NCBI GenBank assembly: GCA_028710525.1
Contig: JAQTTY010000001.1
Location: 371,143-435,142, forward strand
Source: Gallionella sp.
Lineage (GTDB): Bacteria > Pseudomonadota > Gammaproteobacteria > Burkholderiales > Gallionellaceae
Reading direction: 5' to 3'
Length of the DNA stretch: 64,000 nt
Below, one piece after another: positions 1-9,036 of the stretch (within the stretch, counting starts at the first letter, position 1; the number at the start of each line of letters is the position of its first letter). A program made the position numbers and the translations under genes. The notes beneath the pieces are model-generated. The model saw nothing but the letters and a program-made list of their open reading frames with translations. It was not told the DNA's origin and did not search any database.

Positions 1-2
1 GC

Positions 3-206
3 GCTGACGAGCAGGCTCAGCAGGATATCCGTGACGACGTGGATCGTATGCTGGTGGGACTGAGCAAGTTACTCGCCCGCAACGTACTCCATGTAGAAGG
101 GGCGTTCAGTCATGTGGTGCATCACGGCAACATCAGTGGTGGAGACACGGCGGGAAGCGGATGGCGTAAGTTGTTCGCTGAGGCGATGCTCAAATATGAT
201 AAGTGA
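3..206 (+). CDS. C-terminal fragment of an unidentified protein (truncated by window edge)
   Basis: Open frame from the window start reading ADEQAQQDIRDDVDRMLVGLSKLLARNVLHVEGAFSHVVHHGNISGGDTAGSGWRKLFAEAMLKYDK then TGA at 204-206. Confidence 0.5.
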   Translation, partial: ADEQAQQDIRDDVDRMLVGLSKLLARNVLHVEGAFSHVVHHGNISGGDTAGSGWRKLFAEAMLKYDK

Positions 207-1212
207 GCCGTGCAGAAGTAGGTGCCGCACTTTCATCCTGGGGATAATCTAAATAGGCCACCGTGTTGCGGCCCTGATGTTTTGCTTGATAGAGCGCTTT
301 GTCGGCCATTTGCAATAGTGTCTCCACGTTCAATTCGCGGGTGGGGTAGACGCTAGAGACCCCGCAACTCACGCTGACGAACTGATGTTTGGAACCGCTG
401 TGAGGTAATTGCAGCATGGAGACACGCTGGCGTATGCGCTCTGCCACCCAACGTGCGCCATCCTCGTCGGTTTCGCCCAGTATCATGATGAACTCCTCGC
501 CGCCATAGCGCGCCACCAGATCGGCAGGGCGCGGAGCAGACTTGGAGAGCTTTTTGCCTATGGCTTTGAGGCAGTCATCGCCTTTCTGGTGACCGTAGAG
601 GTCGTTGTACTGTTTGAAGTGATCCACGTCCAGCATCACTAGCGACATTGGCTTCTTGAGACGAATACAGCGGCGCCATTCACGTTGTAGGGTCTCGTCG
701 AACATACGACGATTGGCGATGCCGGTCAGCCCGTCGGTCATAGATAAACGTTGCAGCTCTTGATTAGCGTCATGCAGTTGTTCGGCCAACTTGACCAGTG
801 CACGTTGCATCTTTACCAACCTATACATGGCACGCACCTTGGCCTGCACCACCACATTGCCCACCGGCTTCATGATGTAGTCGTCGCCACCGGCTTCGAT
901 GCCGCGCACTAAGTCTTCATCTTTGGACATCACGCTCAAGAAGATGATAGCGGTCCAGTCGTCTTTACCCTGCAACATGCGTATCTCTTTGGCGACCTCG
1001 TAACCGTTGGTGTCCGGCAGGATGATATCCAGCAGCACGATATCGGGATGTTCCTGCTTGTACAGTTCGATCGCGCGCGCGCCGGTCTCTGCCAGCAGCG
1101 GCTGCACACCCATCTCTTCAATATAGCTCGAGATGGCTTTGAGTGAGACCTTGCTGTCCTCTACGATCAGGACTTTTAATTTTGCTAACTGTTGCATCTT
1201 TGCGGGTTCCAA
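190..1212 (-). CDS. Response regulator with REC and GGDEF (diguanylate cyclase) domains
   Basis: N-terminal receiver (VLIVEDS, DIVLLDIILPDTNG, KP) and C-terminal GGDEF domain with RYGGEEF signature. Confidence 0.93.
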   Translation of the reverse strand: MEPAKMQQLAKLKVLIVEDSKVSLKAISSYIEEMGVQPLLAETGARAIELYKQEHPDIVLLDIILPDTNGYEVAKEIRMLQGKDDWTAIIFLSVMSKDEDLVRGIEAGGDDYIMKPVGNVVVQAKVRAMYRLVKMQRALVKLAEQLHDANQELQRLSMTDGLTGIANRRMFDETLQREWRRCIRLKKPMSLVMLDVDHFKQYNDLYGHQKGDDCLKAIGKKLSKSAPRPADLVARYGGEEFIMILGETDEDGARWVAERIRQRVSMLQLPHSGSKHQFVSVSCGVSSVYPTRELNVETLLQMADKALYQAKHQGRNTVAYLDYPQDESAAPTSARLTYHI

Positions 1213-1392
1213 GACTCGCGCTTGAGGCGGTCTATTTACTGGAGTGGATGGACTAGTGACGGATTGTGCCAGATAAAGTCCCGCTGGGCGTACTGTCTAA
1301 GGCTAGAGCAGCGAGGTAAACCTGCCTTAATTTAGAGCCTAAGGCGGCGGGGTTTGGTAATATCCGCGCCTATCCACTCAGTTGCCAACGTG

Positions 1393-2178
1393 ATGAATCC
1401 CACTTTAGTCTTCGATATAGAAACCATACCCGACATCGCTGGACTGCGCGTCCTGCATGGTTTGGACGCACGTGTGAGCGATGCTGAAGTCGCCGAGATG
1501 GCTTTCCAGCAGCGCCGCCAGAAGACTGGCAGCGACTTCATTCAGCATCATCTGCAGCGCATCGTGGCGATCTCCTGTGTGTTGCGGGAGGGTGACAACT
1601 TCAAGGTGTGGTCACTGGGCGGTTTGGACGAGGACGAGGGCAGTATCATCCAGCGTTTCTTCGACGGCATCGATAAATACACGCCGCAGATCGTGTCATG
1701 GAATGGCAGCGGTTTCGATCTGCCGGTGTTGCATTACCGTGGTCTGATTCACGGTGTGCAGTGCGCGCGCTACTGGGACATGGGTGAGGATGACAAAGAG
1801 TTCAAGTGGAATAACTACATCAGTCGCTACCACATGCGCCATCTCGATCTGATGGATCTGTTGGCGATGTATGGCGGACGCGCCAATGCGCCGCTAGATG
1901 ACTTGGCCAAGCTGATCGGTTTTCCCGGCAAACTGGGCATGGATGGCAGCAAGGTGTGGGAGGCGTATCAAGCCGGACAACTGGCGGATATCCGCAACTA
2001 TTGCGAGACCGATGTGGTGAACACCTATCTGGTCTTTGCACGCTTCCAGATGATGCGCGGCAACCTGAGTCGGGATGGTTTTAAACGTGAATGTGATCTG
2101 GTGCGTGCCGAATTGGCCAAGCTCGATGTGCCGCATTGGCGTGAGTATCTGGCCGCTTGGCCCGAGATGCGGAACTGA
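1393..2178 (+). CDS. 3'-5' exonuclease / PolB-type predicted exonuclease (DEDD superfamily)
   Basis: VFDIETIPD exo I motif, SWNGSGFDLPVL exo II motif, YCETDVVNTYLVF exo III motif; ATG at 1393 preferred over 1354. Confidence 0.85.
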   Translation: MNPTLVFDIETIPDIAGLRVLHGLDARVSDAEVAEMAFQQRRQKTGSDFIQHHLQRIVAISCVLREGDNFKVWSLGGLDEDEGSIIQRFFDGIDKYTPQIVSWNGSGFDLPVLHYRGLIHGVQCARYWDMGEDDKEFKWNNYISRYHMRHLDLMDLLAMYGGRANAPLDDLAKLIGFPGKLGMDGSKVWEAYQAGQLADIRNYCETDVVNTYLVFARFQMMRGNLSRDGFKRECDLVRAELAKLDVPHWREYLAAWPEMRN

Positions 2179-2552
2179 TGTTGCGCTATCGCAAGGCGTG
2201 GTTGGCGGGTGGATGGGGACTGGTCGCATTGGTGGCCTATCTGTCGCTGATGCCGAATCCGCCCGAGCCGTTTGAATTCCATATGGTGGACAAAGTAGAA
2301 CATGGCCTCGCCTATGCGGCGATGTCTTGGTGGTTCTGCCAGATATATCAGTCGGTGAGAATACGCGTCTCGGTGTGCGCGGCACTGGTGGCTTACGGCG
2401 TGCTGATCGAGATATTGCAGGGCATGACGGGTTACCGTTATTTTGAATATGCCGACATGTTGGCAGACAGCATCGGCGTACTACTGGGTTGGTTGTTGGC
2501 GCGTACCGCATTGGGGCGCGCTTTTGTTTTGATAGAAAAAATATGGCGGTAA
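2178..2552 (+). CDS. VanZ-like membrane protein
   Basis: Small multi-TM protein with [11 protein letters not shown] and [27 protein letters not shown], typical of VanZ-like family; start overlaps the upstream stop (TGATG). Confidence 0.75.
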   Translation: MLRYRKAWLAGGWGLVALVAYLSLMPNPPEPFEFHMVDKVEHGLAYAAMSWWFCQIYQSVRIRVSVCAALVAYGVLIEILQGMTGYRYFEYADMLADSIGVLLGWLLARTALGRAFVLIEKIWR

Positions 2553-3865
2553 GCACTATGGCAACAGAGAATAAAGTCACCATCGAGTCATTAGATCAAG
2601 AAGGTCGTGGCGTCGCACATTTCGACGGCAAAGTGATCTTCATCGAGGGCGCCTTGCCCGGTGAGATCGTCAGTTACGCCTCGTACCGCAAGAAGCCCGC
2701 CTTCGAACAGGCGCAGGTCACGACTATCTTCAAGTCCGCGCCGATGCGCGTCACGCCTAAGTGCAAACACTTTGGTGTATGCGGTGGTTGCTCCATGCAA
2801 CATCTTGATGCGCGTGCGCAGGTCGCGGTGAAGCAGCGCATTCTTGAAGATGGTTTGTGGCATATCGGCAAGGTCAAGGCGGAGAACATCATGCCCGCCA
2901 TCTATGGACAGACTTGGGGCTATCGCGAACGCGCGCGCATCTCAGTCAAGCATGTCATCAAAAAGGGCAAGACCTTGGTCGGCTTCCACGAGAAGCGCAG
3001 CAGCTACGTCGCCGACATGCAAAGCTGCGAGATCCTCGCCCCCAAGATCGCCAAGCTGTTACCTCTTTTAGCCGAGATGGTGAGTCAGATGTCGATACGC
3101 GACCAGTTGCCGCAGATCGAAGTCGCTGTGGGTGAACATGTGGACGCATTGGTGTTGCGTATCATGGCGCCACTCAGTCATGCGGATGAGGCGCTGCTGC
3201 GGAAATTTGCCGATCAGCATGAGGTGCAGTTCTGGTTACAGACCAAAGGCCCCGAGACCATCGTCCCGTTCTACCCATTGGACGCGCCGGCTTTGTCCTA
3301 CAGCCTGCCGGAGTTCAACGTCACCATGCCGTTCGCACCTAGTGAATTCACCCAAGTGAACAGCGCGCTGAATCGCGTGATGATAGGCCGTGCCATGCGT
3401 TTGCTCGACCCTCAGCCGGGCGAGCGCATCGCCGACCTGTTCTGCGGTCTGGGTAACTTCACCTTGCCTATCGCGCGCAGCGGTGCGCAGGTGTTAGGTA
3501 TAGAAGGTAGCGATGCATTGGTGAAACGCGCGCAGCAGAACGCCGCAAGCAACGGACTGTCTGATAACACCTCCTTTATGGCGATGAACCTGTTCGAGAT
3601 GACCGAAGAAGGTTTCGCCAAACTCGGCCATTTCGACAAGCTGCTCATCGATCCACCGCGCGATGGTGCATTCGAGTTGGTCAAATCATTGGGGGGCGAC
3701 AACGCGCCCAAGCGCATCGTCTATGTGAGTTGCAACCCCGCCACACTGGCACGCGATGCTGCCGAGTTGGTCAAGCGCGGTTACGTGCTACAAGCCGCCG
3801 GCGTGATGAATATGTTCCCGCACACTTCGCACGTCGAATCCATCGCGGTGTTCGTCAAGGAATGA
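2543..3865 (+). CDS. rlmD: 23S rRNA (uracil-5-)-methyltransferase RlmD
   Basis: TRAM-like N-terminus, Fe-S cysteines [17 protein letters not shown] motif [22 protein letters not shown] and [12 protein letters not shown]. Confidence 0.92.
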   Translation: MAVSTMATENKVTIESLDQEGRGVAHFDGKVIFIEGALPGEIVSYASYRKKPAFEQAQVTTIFKSAPMRVTPKCKHFGVCGGCSMQHLDARAQVAVKQRILEDGLWHIGKVKAENIMPAIYGQTWGYRERARISVKHVIKKGKTLVGFHEKRSSYVADMQSCEILAPKIAKLLPLLAEMVSQMSIRDQLPQIEVAVGEHVDALVLRIMAPLSHADEALLRKFADQHEVQFWLQTKGPETIVPFYPLDAPALSYSLPEFNVTMPFAPSEFTQVNSALNRVMIGRAMRLLDPQPGERIADLFCGLGNFTLPIARSGAQVLGIEGSDALVKRAQQNAASNGLSDNTSFMAMNLFEMTEEGFAKLGHFDKLLIDPPRDGAFELVKSLGGDNAPKRIVYVSCNPATLARDAAELVKRGYVLQAAGVMNMFPHTSHVESIAVFVKE

Positions 3866-3903
3866 TGAGTTGATATAGTCACACACCGATAGGAAGGGCC
3901 GCC

Positions 3904-5142
3904 ATGTTCGATAGTTTTATGCATCTGCTGCAAGCACAACTCGATAACCAATTGTTTGTGGGTGGCATGGTGCTGGGACTGGTCGGCCTGCTAGGCATGT
4001 GGTTACGCAAGGTGCCGGGATTGTTGTGGTCTTATGGTAATAGATTGTTCATCGTCACCGCCGTCATCGACAGCCGCAACGATCTGTTTGGTGCGCTAAT
4101 CACTTGGCTCAATGATTTGCCGTTTGGGCGTAACAGCCGTTTGTTCACCGTCATACAAGAGAACGCCGATCCTGATGACGAGGCTAGCGCTAACGGCCTG
4201 CCGCGCTTGCTCTACAGTCCCGCACCTGGTGTGCATGTGTTCTGGTTCCAAGGGCGATTGATGTGGATACAGCGCGATGTGAGCATGAATCTGCAAGTGG
4301 TGGACACACTGCGCATCCATGTCTTGTTCGGTTCGCGCAGCTTCCTTGAGAATCTGCTGGAAGATGTGCTCAAGCGTACCTATGCGCGACTCATCGATCA
4401 CACCCTGATGTTCACCGTGGATAGTTGGGCTGAAAGTTGGCGCAAAGCCGATGCTCGTCCGCGTCGTGCCATAGATTCGGTGGTACTGGAGGGTGACATC
4501 CGCCAACGACTGCTTGATGATGCCCAAGGCTTCTTCGAGAAGCGTAACTGGTATGCCTCTATGGGCATCCCTTGGCGCAGAGGCTATCTGCTATATGGTC
4601 CGCCGGGTACGGGCAAGACCAGCGTAGCGTTCGCACTGGCAGGCGAGCTCAGACTCAATCTGTGTTGGTTGTCGCTCACCAATCCCAAGCTCAACGACCA
4701 GACCATCTCTACCCTGCTGCAGAAGACACCAGCACGTTCGCTGATCCTGATAGAAGACGTGGATGCCTTTTTCGCTGCGCGGCAAAAACAGGATGATAGG
4801 ATCGCGGTGAGTTTCAGCGGACTGCTTAATGCATTGGATGGGGTGGCCGCACAAGAAGGACGCATCATCTTCCTCACCACCAATCATCGCGAACAACTCG
4901 ATCCAGCGCTAATACGTCCAGGTCGTATCGATGTGGAATTCAAACTCGACCTCGCCTCCCGCGCACAAATTGCCACTATGTTGCAACGCTTCCATCCCGA
5001 TGCCGAAGCACAGATCGCAACTTTGGTTGCCGAACTGCCAGAACGAAAACTCAGCCCAGCGCAGATACAGCAAGCGTTGTTGGCGCATGGTGATTTGCAA
5101 CAGGCTGTTGCAACACTTGTAAGCGCCACCGAGAGGAATTAA
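3904..5142 (+). CDS. BCS1-like AAA+ ATPase
   Basis: N-terminal TM helix, Walker A YGPPGTGKTS, Walker B LILIEDVDAFF, sensor/arginine region LTTNHREQLDPALIRPGRIDVEF, as in BCS1-type AAA proteins. Confidence 0.82.
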   Translation: MFDSFMHLLQAQLDNQLFVGGMVLGLVGLLGMWLRKVPGLLWSYGNRLFIVTAVIDSRNDLFGALITWLNDLPFGRNSRLFTVIQENADPDDEASANGLPRLLYSPAPGVHVFWFQGRLMWIQRDVSMNLQVVDTLRIHVLFGSRSFLENLLEDVLKRTYARLIDHTLMFTVDSWAESWRKADARPRRAIDSVVLEGDIRQRLLDDAQGFFEKRNWYASMGIPWRRGYLLYGPPGTGKTSVAFALAGELRLNLCWLSLTNPKLNDQTISTLLQKTPARSLILIEDVDAFFAARQKQDDRIAVSFSGLLNALDGVAAQEGRIIFLTTNHREQLDPALIRPGRIDVEFKLDLASRAQIATMLQRFHPDAEAQIATLVAELPERKLSPAQIQQALLAHGDLQQAVATLVSATERN

Positions 5143-5401
5143 CTCTCGCTGACTTGGGGAGCGAGTTCATCTGCAATCAATAAGCAAGGAGATTCCTAGT
5201 CGATCTAAGGATATCCTTAGTGTGACATCATGAATATAGTAGTAAATTTTCAATAAATGGCGTTGCTATTCCAGTTTCCATTACGTAATATCACGCTCGA
5301 GTAAATAGCGTGTTTGGGTAAGTCTCATGAATCATTAATCGGACTTTCTGAATTCTCCAAGCTACTTCAACAATGAGAATTACGTAAACTGGGAGCTAAA
5401 A

Positions 5402-7519
5402 TTGATAAAATTATTCGGCAGCAAATTGGCTAAATCTTTGCTATTCGGGCTGATCGCCACATCCATGCTAGTAGCTTGTACGGGCGGTGGTGGAACGCCA
5501 GCGGCCGGAACCCCAGCTGCTGCCCCAGCAGCTGCAACACCTGTAGCTGCGCCAACGATTATATTGAGTCTGACTAATGCAGCGGGTGCGCCTGTGACCT
5601 CAATCTCCAGCGCCGGACCAACAGTCGTAAAGGCTGTAGTCAAAGACGCAGCGGGCGTCGCTGTCCCTAATGCAGTGGTCACATTCACGACCACTGCCGC
5701 TTTGGTTACGATGAGCCCTGCGAATGGCACGGCGCTGACCGATGCCGCTGGATTGGCATCGATACAGATATCACCAGCGAATATCGGGGCGGCAGGCGCG
5801 ACAACGATTACTGCAAGTGCTCAAGTTGCTGCAACAGCAGTAACAGCTACTACCGGTTTCGCTATCGGTGCTACGGCAGTGACTATCACAATGCCAACAT
5901 TTGGCACGGGTGCGGCCGCACTGTCTGCGAACGGCACGACCAGTGTCAGTGTCACCGTGTCTATCGCCGGTGTTCCGGCTACTACGCCTCAAACGGTTAA
6001 TTTTTCCTCACCTTGCGCGAGCAGTGGAAAAGCTACGTTAAGTACTGGTATCGCGACGGTTAATGGAATTGCCACAGCTTCTTATCAAGATAAGGGATGT
6101 GCTGGTACAGATACGGTCACTGCAACTGTAGGGACAGGCTTGGCGACTTCTTCGGCAGTTTTGACTGTAACTGCACCTGCTGTTGGCGCGTTGCAATATG
6201 TCTCTGCTGTTCCAACCAATATCGCTTTGAAGGGTAGTGGCGGGGCGCCGACTTCGGCAGTCACTTTTAAAGTGGTCGATGCGGGCAATAATCCTATCAG
6301 CGGTAAGACAGTGACTTTCGGTTTGAGTACCACAGTCGGCGGTCTTTCATTGGCAGCACCAAATGGTATCTCGGATGCGCTCGGTTTGGTTGTGGCAACT
6401 GTTAATTCTGGAACAGTAAGTACACCAGTACGTGTGACCGCTTCTACACCAGGCGCAGTTGCTGGCGTTACACTAACAACTCAATCCAGTCAATTATCTA
6501 TTACTACAGGTATACCCGATAACACGGGCTTCACGATTGCTGTAGCCAAACACGCTACTGAAAGTTGGTCGATTGATGGTGTAGTGTCTGCAATCACAGC
6601 ACGTTTATCTGACCACTATAAGAACCCCGCACCCGATGGAACGACAGTTAACTTTACCACTGAGGCAGGCTCGGTCGTTGCTACATGCAATACACTCGGA
6701 GGTATATGTTCATCGGTTTGGACTTCTCAGGGGCTACGTCCATCCAATGGTCGCGTGACTCTTTTGGCATATGCAGTAGGTGAAGAAACCTTTACAGATT
6801 TGAATGGTAATGGTTTGGCAGACAGGTTGCCTGTAGATGAAATGATCGATGGAAACCTAATGCCAACTGATCTTGGGGAGGCCTTTGTAGATTACAACGA
6901 GAATGGTACTCGTGATGCTGCAACTGAACCCTTTGTAGACTTTAATCAGGATGCGGTATTCCAAGCGACGGGTGATGGAGGGTACAACGGCGTGTTGTGT
7001 GATAACACGGTAGCTCCCCCGGTGGGTAGTTCTGCGGGTACTTGTGGCGTAGCAAAGACAGTGCACGTTCGTAATTCGAATCTGATTATCATGTCCAGTT
7101 CGCAACCTAGTATAAACGTGCCGGTCGCACCAGCTGTGCCTGCGCTGATTGCGTTGCCTACATGCGTCGGAGGTGTCGTTGGTGCAGCGACACCTGTGAC
7201 TATCACTATAGTGGATATCCATGGCAATAGCATGCCAGCTGGTACGACATTGGATGTCACGACAACGAATGGAACGATGTTGATTGGCGCCTCAAATATT
7301 ATTCTCCCAGACTCCACAGGATGCCGCAGTGGTTTTGCTGGATGCCCGGCAAGCGTGGGTACAGCCACCTATGGTGATTGGACACTTTTAATGCAAAGTG
7401 ATGTCACAGCGACTGCAGGTGTATGTAACGCAAACACAAACGCTACAGGCGTATTGAAGGTAACGGTTACTTCCCCCGGTGGACTGAAAACATTTATTTA
7501 CTCAACAGTTACTGACTAA
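5402..7519 (+). CDS. Putative lipoprotein with bacterial Ig-like (Big/invasin-type) repeats
   Basis: TTG start, lipobox-like LVACTGGG, Ala/Pro linker, repeated Ig-like segments (VKAVVKDAAGVAVPNAVVTFTT, VTFKVVDAGNNPISGKTVTFGL), Asp-rich DxNxNG loops. Confidence 0.7.
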   Translation: MIKLFGSKLAKSLLFGLIATSMLVACTGGGGTPAAGTPAAAPAAATPVAAPTIILSLTNAAGAPVTSISSAGPTVVKAVVKDAAGVAVPNAVVTFTTTAALVTMSPANGTALTDAAGLASIQISPANIGAAGATTITASAQVAATAVTATTGFAIGATAVTITMPTFGTGAAALSANGTTSVSVTVSIAGVPATTPQTVNFSSPCASSGKATLSTGIATVNGIATASYQDKGCAGTDTVTATVGTGLATSSAVLTVTAPAVGALQYVSAVPTNIALKGSGGAPTSAVTFKVVDAGNNPISGKTVTFGLSTTVGGLSLAAPNGISDALGLVVATVNSGTVSTPVRVTASTPGAVAGVTLTTQSSQLSITTGIPDNTGFTIAVAKHATESWSIDGVVSAITARLSDHYKNPAPDGTTVNFTTEAGSVVATCNTLGGICSSVWTSQGLRPSNGRVTLLAYAVGEETFTDLNGNGLADRLPVDEMIDGNLMPTDLGEAFVDYNENGTRDAATEPFVDFNQDAVFQATGDGGYNGVLCDNTVAPPVGSSAGTCGVAKTVHVRNSNLIIMSSSQPSINVPVAPAVPALIALPTCVGGVVGAATPVTITIVDIHGNSMPAGTTLDVTTTNGTMLIGASNIILPDSTGCRSGFAGCPASVGTATYGDWTLLMQSDVTATAGVCNANTNATGVLKVTVTSPGGLKTFIYSTVTD

Positions 7520-7534
7520 AGAAACTTGAAAGCA

Positions 7535-7569
7535 CGAACAATGGCCCGGTTAGTCCGGGCCTTTGTTCG
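7535..7569 (+). terminator. Rho-independent terminator downstream of Ig-like lipoprotein gene
   Basis: CGAACAATGGCCCGG-TTAGT-CCGGGCCTTTGTTCG inverted repeat 16 bp after the stop codon. Confidence 0.75.
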
Positions 7570-7731
7570 TTTGGTGAACGAAATTGCCGAAAAGCCGAAT
7601 ATTGGTGTTTGAGGGCTAGCTATTCTTCGGGATAACGCAGGGAATATCATGCTTACTTGGCGAATAGCAGGGGAGCTCTGTATCAATTGCCTTAAACCGT
7701 ACCCACACAAATCTAATTTGGACCAGCCACC

Positions 7732-9036
7732 ATGGCTACAGACACAAAATTCACGGCAGAATCGACTAATATCCTCACGCCCTTTTGGCACCGCCTGCCG
7801 AAGTTTTTCCTATACCCGCTGCAACTAGGTGCCATGTTGCGTATCGCTGGATATTCGATGGTCGCGGGATTTTCCTTGTTTCTGCCCAATCCTTTCGGCG
7901 GCGTGTTGCGCCTGATACTTTGGATCGTCTTTTTGAAGTATGCCTTCGTGGTGATGGAGCGCACCACTAACGGGCGATTCGATGAACCGAACGCTATGGA
8001 TAGCAACGAGGAGGGGGATGCCGCGCAGGTGATGCGTCAGTTCGGCCTGTTCATTATTTTGGGCTTGCTCGTAGCGCTCTGCACCCTGCTGATGGGCGAG
8101 GTAGGATTGGCAATCGGGGTGTTGCTGAGCAGTGTGCTAGCTCCGGCCGGCATTATGATCATCGCGGTCGAGCGCAGCTTAGCGCGGGCTTTGAATCCGT
8201 TTCAGATTTTGTTTTATATGAGCACGATACGTTCGCCCTATCTAGCCCTATGTTTTTTTATCTTCAGTCTTTCCAGTAGTAGTGAATGGTTGCAAGGGTT
8301 TCTGTACGAACACTTGAACTCATGGCTGGTGCTGCCATTGCTGGGATTCGTGGACTTCTATTTCACGCTCATCATCTATCACATGATGGGTTATGCGGTG
8401 TATCAGTACCACGAGAAACTGGGTTTGCACGCCTCTGTGAGCTTCGAGGATGCGCAGGCCAAACAGGCCACAGGAAAAGCCGCTGATCCTATCTATGCCA
8501 AGCTGGGTGCTTTGATGGCGGACGGTTATCACGATGCCGCTATCGATCTACTCAAAGAGGAGTTGCGCACGCGTTGGGAGAACAACGAGTTACACGAGCG
8601 CTATCAAAAGTTATTGGTTGCGACGGGAAAGCAAGTGCCAGCCATGCATCATGCGCGCGAGTTCATCAATAAATTGGTGAATGAGAAACGCATGTTCCAA
8701 GCCTTGGATCTGTGCGAGAAATGGCTAAAACTGGATACGGAGTTCACGCTAATGGACTCCTATCATGTGCATACCTTGGCAACCGCTGCCCGCATGGGTG
8801 GACGGCACAAGTTAGCACTCGATCTGATGCGTGGTTTTGATAAACGCTATCTACAGCATGCCGATATTCCAGCTGTTTATTACCTGGCCGCCCAGATACT
8901 CAGTGAGAACTTTCAGCGTAATCAGGAAGCGACACTGATACTGCGTACCCTGATCGAGAAGTTTCCCGATCATGCGCTGGCGAATGATGCCGGCCGCTAT
9001 CTGGAGGTATTAGATAAATTGGCCGCGCTATCCTAG
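7732..9036 (+). CDS. Multi-TM membrane protein with C-terminal TPR-like region
   Basis: Several hydrophobic helices in the N-terminal half followed by helical repeats (LGALMADGYHDAAIDLLKEELRTRWENNELHERYQKLL). Confidence 0.7.
   Translation: MATDTKFTAESTNILTPFWHRLPKFFLYPLQLGAMLRIAGYSMVAGFSLFLPNPFGGVLRLILWIVFLKYAFVVMERTTNGRFDEPNAMDSNEEGDAAQVMRQFGLFIILGLLVALCTLLMGEVGLAIGVLLSSVLAPAGIMIIAVERSLARALNPFQILFYMSTIRSPYLALCFFIFSLSSSSEWLQGFLYEHLNSWLVLPLLGFVDFYFTLIIYHMMGYAVYQYHEKLGLHASVSFEDAQAKQATGKAADPIYAKLGALMADGYHDAAIDLLKEELRTRWENNELHERYQKLLVATGKQVPAMHHAREFINKLVNEKRMFQALDLCEKWLKLDTEFTLMDSYHVHTLATAARMGGRHKLALDLMRGFDKRYLQHADIPAVYYLAAQILSENFQRNQEATLILRTLIEKFPDHALANDAGRYLEVLDKLAALS

Noticed and set aside
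1213-1392. Repeated CTAAGGC/GCCTTAA words in the intergenic region
   Set aside because: Too short and imperfect to support a hairpin or operator call
1894-2583. 229-aa minus-strand ORF across the exonuclease/vanZ genes
   Set aside because: Opposite well-supported genes; Pro/Arg/His-rich translation without domain signature
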